From an uncultured Muribaculaceae bacterium (GTDB lineage: Bacteria; Bacteroidota; Bacteroidia; Bacteroidales; Muribaculaceae), in NCBI GenBank assembly GCA_905207535.1, contig CAJLLX010000099.1, positions 1 to 7,348 on the forward strand: a stretch of DNA of 7,348 nucleotides, written 5' to 3'. Each line of letters opens with the position of its first letter. Positions within the stretch are counted from its first letter, which is position 1. A program made the translations under genes and the position numbers. Below, one piece after another: positions 6,701-7,348 of this stretch. The notes under the pieces were generated by a model. That model had not been told where the DNA came from, did not search any database, and was given only the letters and a program-made list of their open reading frames with translations.

Positions 6701-7228
6701 ACGCAGGAATTTGCCGACTCGAAGGACCTTGCCGCTGACTCTGCCGACGGCGATCAGGAATATGTGGCCGACTGCGTGATAGAGAGCGACCTGGAGCTGC
6801 TGCTGCCGGCCACGTATGTGCCGCAGGAGAGCGAGCGCATCTCGCTCTACCGCGAGCTCGACTCGATAGACCGCGAAAGAGACCTGGAAGAGTTCCGGAA
6901 GAATCTGATAGACCGCTTCGGCGAGATTCCGGCCGAGACCGAAGAGCTGATGCGAGTGCCGCGTCTGCGCAGGCTCGCACGGCAGCTCGGCATAGAGAAA
7001 GTGACGCTCAAGCAGGGCGTGATGTATCTCTACTTCGTGGACGACAGCAACAAAGCCTACTATCAGAGCCCGATGTTCGGCCGTCTGGTCACCTATCTGC
7101 AGCAGAATCCGAAACGGGTGCAGATTCGTGAGCGCAACGGGCGCCGGTCGTTTGCCGTGCAGAGTGTGAAAAGCGTGGAGCAGGCTGTGGGCATCCTGAA
7201 AGAGGTGACATCGCTTCCGGTGGCTTAG
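3800..7228 (+). CDS. mfd: Transcription-repair coupling factor Mfd
   Basis: A 1142-residue cytoplasmic ATP-driven DNA translocase that pushes RNA polymerase off DNA lesions and recruits UvrA for excision repair. The N-terminal UvrB-like module spans about residues 1-300. R182, R198 and F202 (VRGSILDIF... YRVDLF) have the same 16 and 4 spacing as E. coli R165/R181/F185, the UvrA-contact residues, so UvrA recruitment looks intact. The RNA-polymerase-interacting, CarD-like domain lies at about 450-530 (PGDYIVHVDHGVGKFGG). The RecG-like motor has Walker A GDVGFGKTE with K614, the DEEQ box at 709-712, SATPIPRT (735-742) and QLRGRVGR (878-885), followed by the TRG region. The C-terminal D7 domain occupies about 985-1100. 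Residues 310-343 are a Gly/Glu/Pro-rich linker not expected in compact homologues. It starts 9 nt after ctpA; AGGAG (3793-3797) is only 2 nt from the ATG, so coupling to ctpA translation is likely. Confidence 0.97.
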   Translation: MTLEDLESQFMTTARREALKGAVAIAKKKKPVELWGLAGSSAAMALSALTAMSRKAVLVVGDSLDDAGYLYHDLTKLLGEEAVAMFPSGYKRDIKYGQEDPPSQIMRIEALNRLARGGSLKAVVAYPEALAERVASAETLKEHTLRLAKGEEIDLDKTQKWLRENGFEEVDYVYEPGHFAVRGSILDIFGYSSEYPYRVDLFGDEIESIRPFNVETQLSEGKVDYVAVSANVNADDSGRGESLLEYLDSATLIAMRNRAYTQSRIDAIASESFSSSAMIAGEGDKDAMKNVVDPEAFAAKLKSFAVIEFSGGGGAEGLAPEGENEEENGEPTAPRAPMTSGGATVGFSCTPQGLYHKNFDLISDSFTRLLGDGYKIYLLSDSEKQIARLQAIFADRGDDITFTPVISTLHEGFVDHERKICVFTDHQIFDRFHKYTLKSDRARSGKLALSLKELSAIEPGDYIVHVDHGVGKFGGLLRTQVNGSTQEMIKLIYKNNDCIFVSIHALHKLAKYRGKEGVEPTINKLGSGAWNKLKEKTKNKLKDIARDLIKLYAARKEEQGFSFSPDSYMQHELEASFIYEDTPDQLTATAAVKQDMESPKPMDRLICGDVGFGKTEIAIRAAFKAATDGKQVAVLVPTTVLAYQHFNTFKERLAEFPVRVEYLSRARSAKQTREILADLAAGKIDILIGTHRIVGKDVKFKDLGLLVVDEEQKFGVSVKEKLKQMKVNVDTITMSATPIPRTLQFSLMGARDLSSLNTPPANRYPIMTSVNTLNDDILSEAVNFELSRNGQVFIINNRIEGLYQLEAMVKRVCPDAKTLVAHGQLPPEQLEKSIIDFANHDYDVLLATTIVESGIDMPNVNTIIVNNAQNFGLSELHQLRGRVGRSSRKAFCYLMVPPGNPLSPVARRRLQAIESFSDLGSGIHIAMQDLDIRGAGNLLGAEQSGFIADLGYETYQKILKEAVTELRTQEFADSKDLAADSADGDQEYVADCVIESDLELLLPATYVPQESERISLYRELDSIDRERDLEEFRKNLIDRFGEIPAETEELMRVPRLRRLARQLGIEKVTLKQGVMYLYFVDDSNKAYYQSPMFGRLVTYLQQNPKRVQIRERNGRRSFAVQSVKSVEQAVGILKEVTSLPVA

Positions 7229-7247
7229 AGCTTCCGGTGGCATAGAG
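7214..7247 (+). repeat. 17-bp tandem duplication spanning the mfd stop codon
   Basis: Bases 7214-7230 (CTTCCGGTGGCTTAGAG) are followed directly by 7231-7247 (CTTCCGGTGGCATAGAG), which differ at one position. Copy 1 encodes the last four residues LPVA and the TAG stop of mfd. Copy 2 would encode the same LPVA and stop if it stood alone, because GCT and GCA are both alanine. This looks like a local duplication that left the protein unchanged. Confidence 0.85.
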
Positions 7248-7276
7248 CCGCTGAGAGATATTGCCTGACCGGCTCT
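7244..7276 (+). terminator. Weak hairpin downstream of mfd
   Basis: AGAGCCG (7244-7250) is complementary to CGGCTCT (7270-7276), a 7-bp stem with a 19-nt loop, starting 15 nt after the mfd stop. It is followed by TGGAAAAGG with no T-run. The position suits the end of the ctpA-mfd transcript, but the long loop and missing U-tract make the call weak. Confidence 0.25.
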
Positions 7277-7316
7277 TGGAAAAGGTGAGAATCAACCTGT
7301 TGGATGAATTAAATTA

Positions 7317-7348
7317 ATGCGTATTTCACTTGACCAATTCTCCGATGA
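7317..7348 (+). CDS. Possible start of another gene, cut by the window edge
   Basis: An ATG at 7317 opens a frame reading MRISLDQFSD and runs off the window. It follows an AT-rich stretch (about 7300-7317), as an intergenic region before a start would. An in-frame TGA lies just upstream at 7305-7307. There is no Shine-Dalgarno, and ten codons are too few to identify a family or exclude chance. The opposite strand also has short open frames here. Confidence 0.2.
   Translation, partial: MRISLDQFSD

Noticed and set aside
6455..7243. 262-residue minus-strand open frame over the mfd 3' end
   Set aside because: It is antisense to the conserved helicase and D7 regions, with no recognisable domain.
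1..7348. A novel multi-gene defence, mobile or biosynthetic system
   Set aside because: All four substantial genes belong to well-known housekeeping families, are tightly packed on one strand, and show no integrase, toxin, nuclease island, direct-repeat boundary or composition break.

Overview
This window is a stretch of ordinary chromosome from a GC-rich member of the Bacteroidota, most likely order Bacteroidales. A Muribaculaceae-like gut lineage is plausible, but this is an inference from protein style and codon use. Supporting signs are the medium-form threonine ammonia-lyase, the S41 protease with a long C-terminal extension, start sites mostly lacking a good Shine-Dalgarno, and a promoter candidate of the -33/-7 Bacteroidota type. 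All genes lie on the + strand. I see no mobile elements, tRNAs, rRNAs, CRISPR arrays or phage genes.

Layout: (1) 1-527, the 3' end of a glutamate-synthase small-subunit-type flavoprotein, cut by the window edge. (2) 542-1744, ilvA, threonine ammonia-lyase with a C-terminal ACT domain, only 14 nt after the previous gene and probably co-transcribed with it. (3) 1745-2089, a 345-nt intergenic region. It holds a strong GC-rich hairpin, a candidate promoter, and two purine-only, G-tract-rich segments that each fit a G-quadruplex motif. The second segment would be in the 5' leader of the next gene. (4) 2090-3790, an exported S41 C-terminal processing peptidase. (5) 3800-7228, mfd, the transcription-repair coupling factor, 9 nt downstream and probably in the same operon. 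(6) 7229-7348, an AT-richer tail with an imperfect tandem copy of the mfd stop region, a weak hairpin and possibly the first codons of another gene.

The first two genes fit central nitrogen and amino-acid metabolism (glutamate formation or pyridine-nucleotide redox, and entry to isoleucine synthesis). The last two pair envelope proteolysis with rescue of stalled RNA polymerase; their products act in different compartments, so I read the pairing as operon packing, not a shared pathway.

I did not find a previously undescribed multi-gene system. The most unusual signal is the polypurine/G-quadruplex architecture around the protease promoter and leader. Next are the tandem duplication across the mfd stop codon, the A/T-rich palindrome early in the protease gene, and a low-complexity insertion in Mfd.
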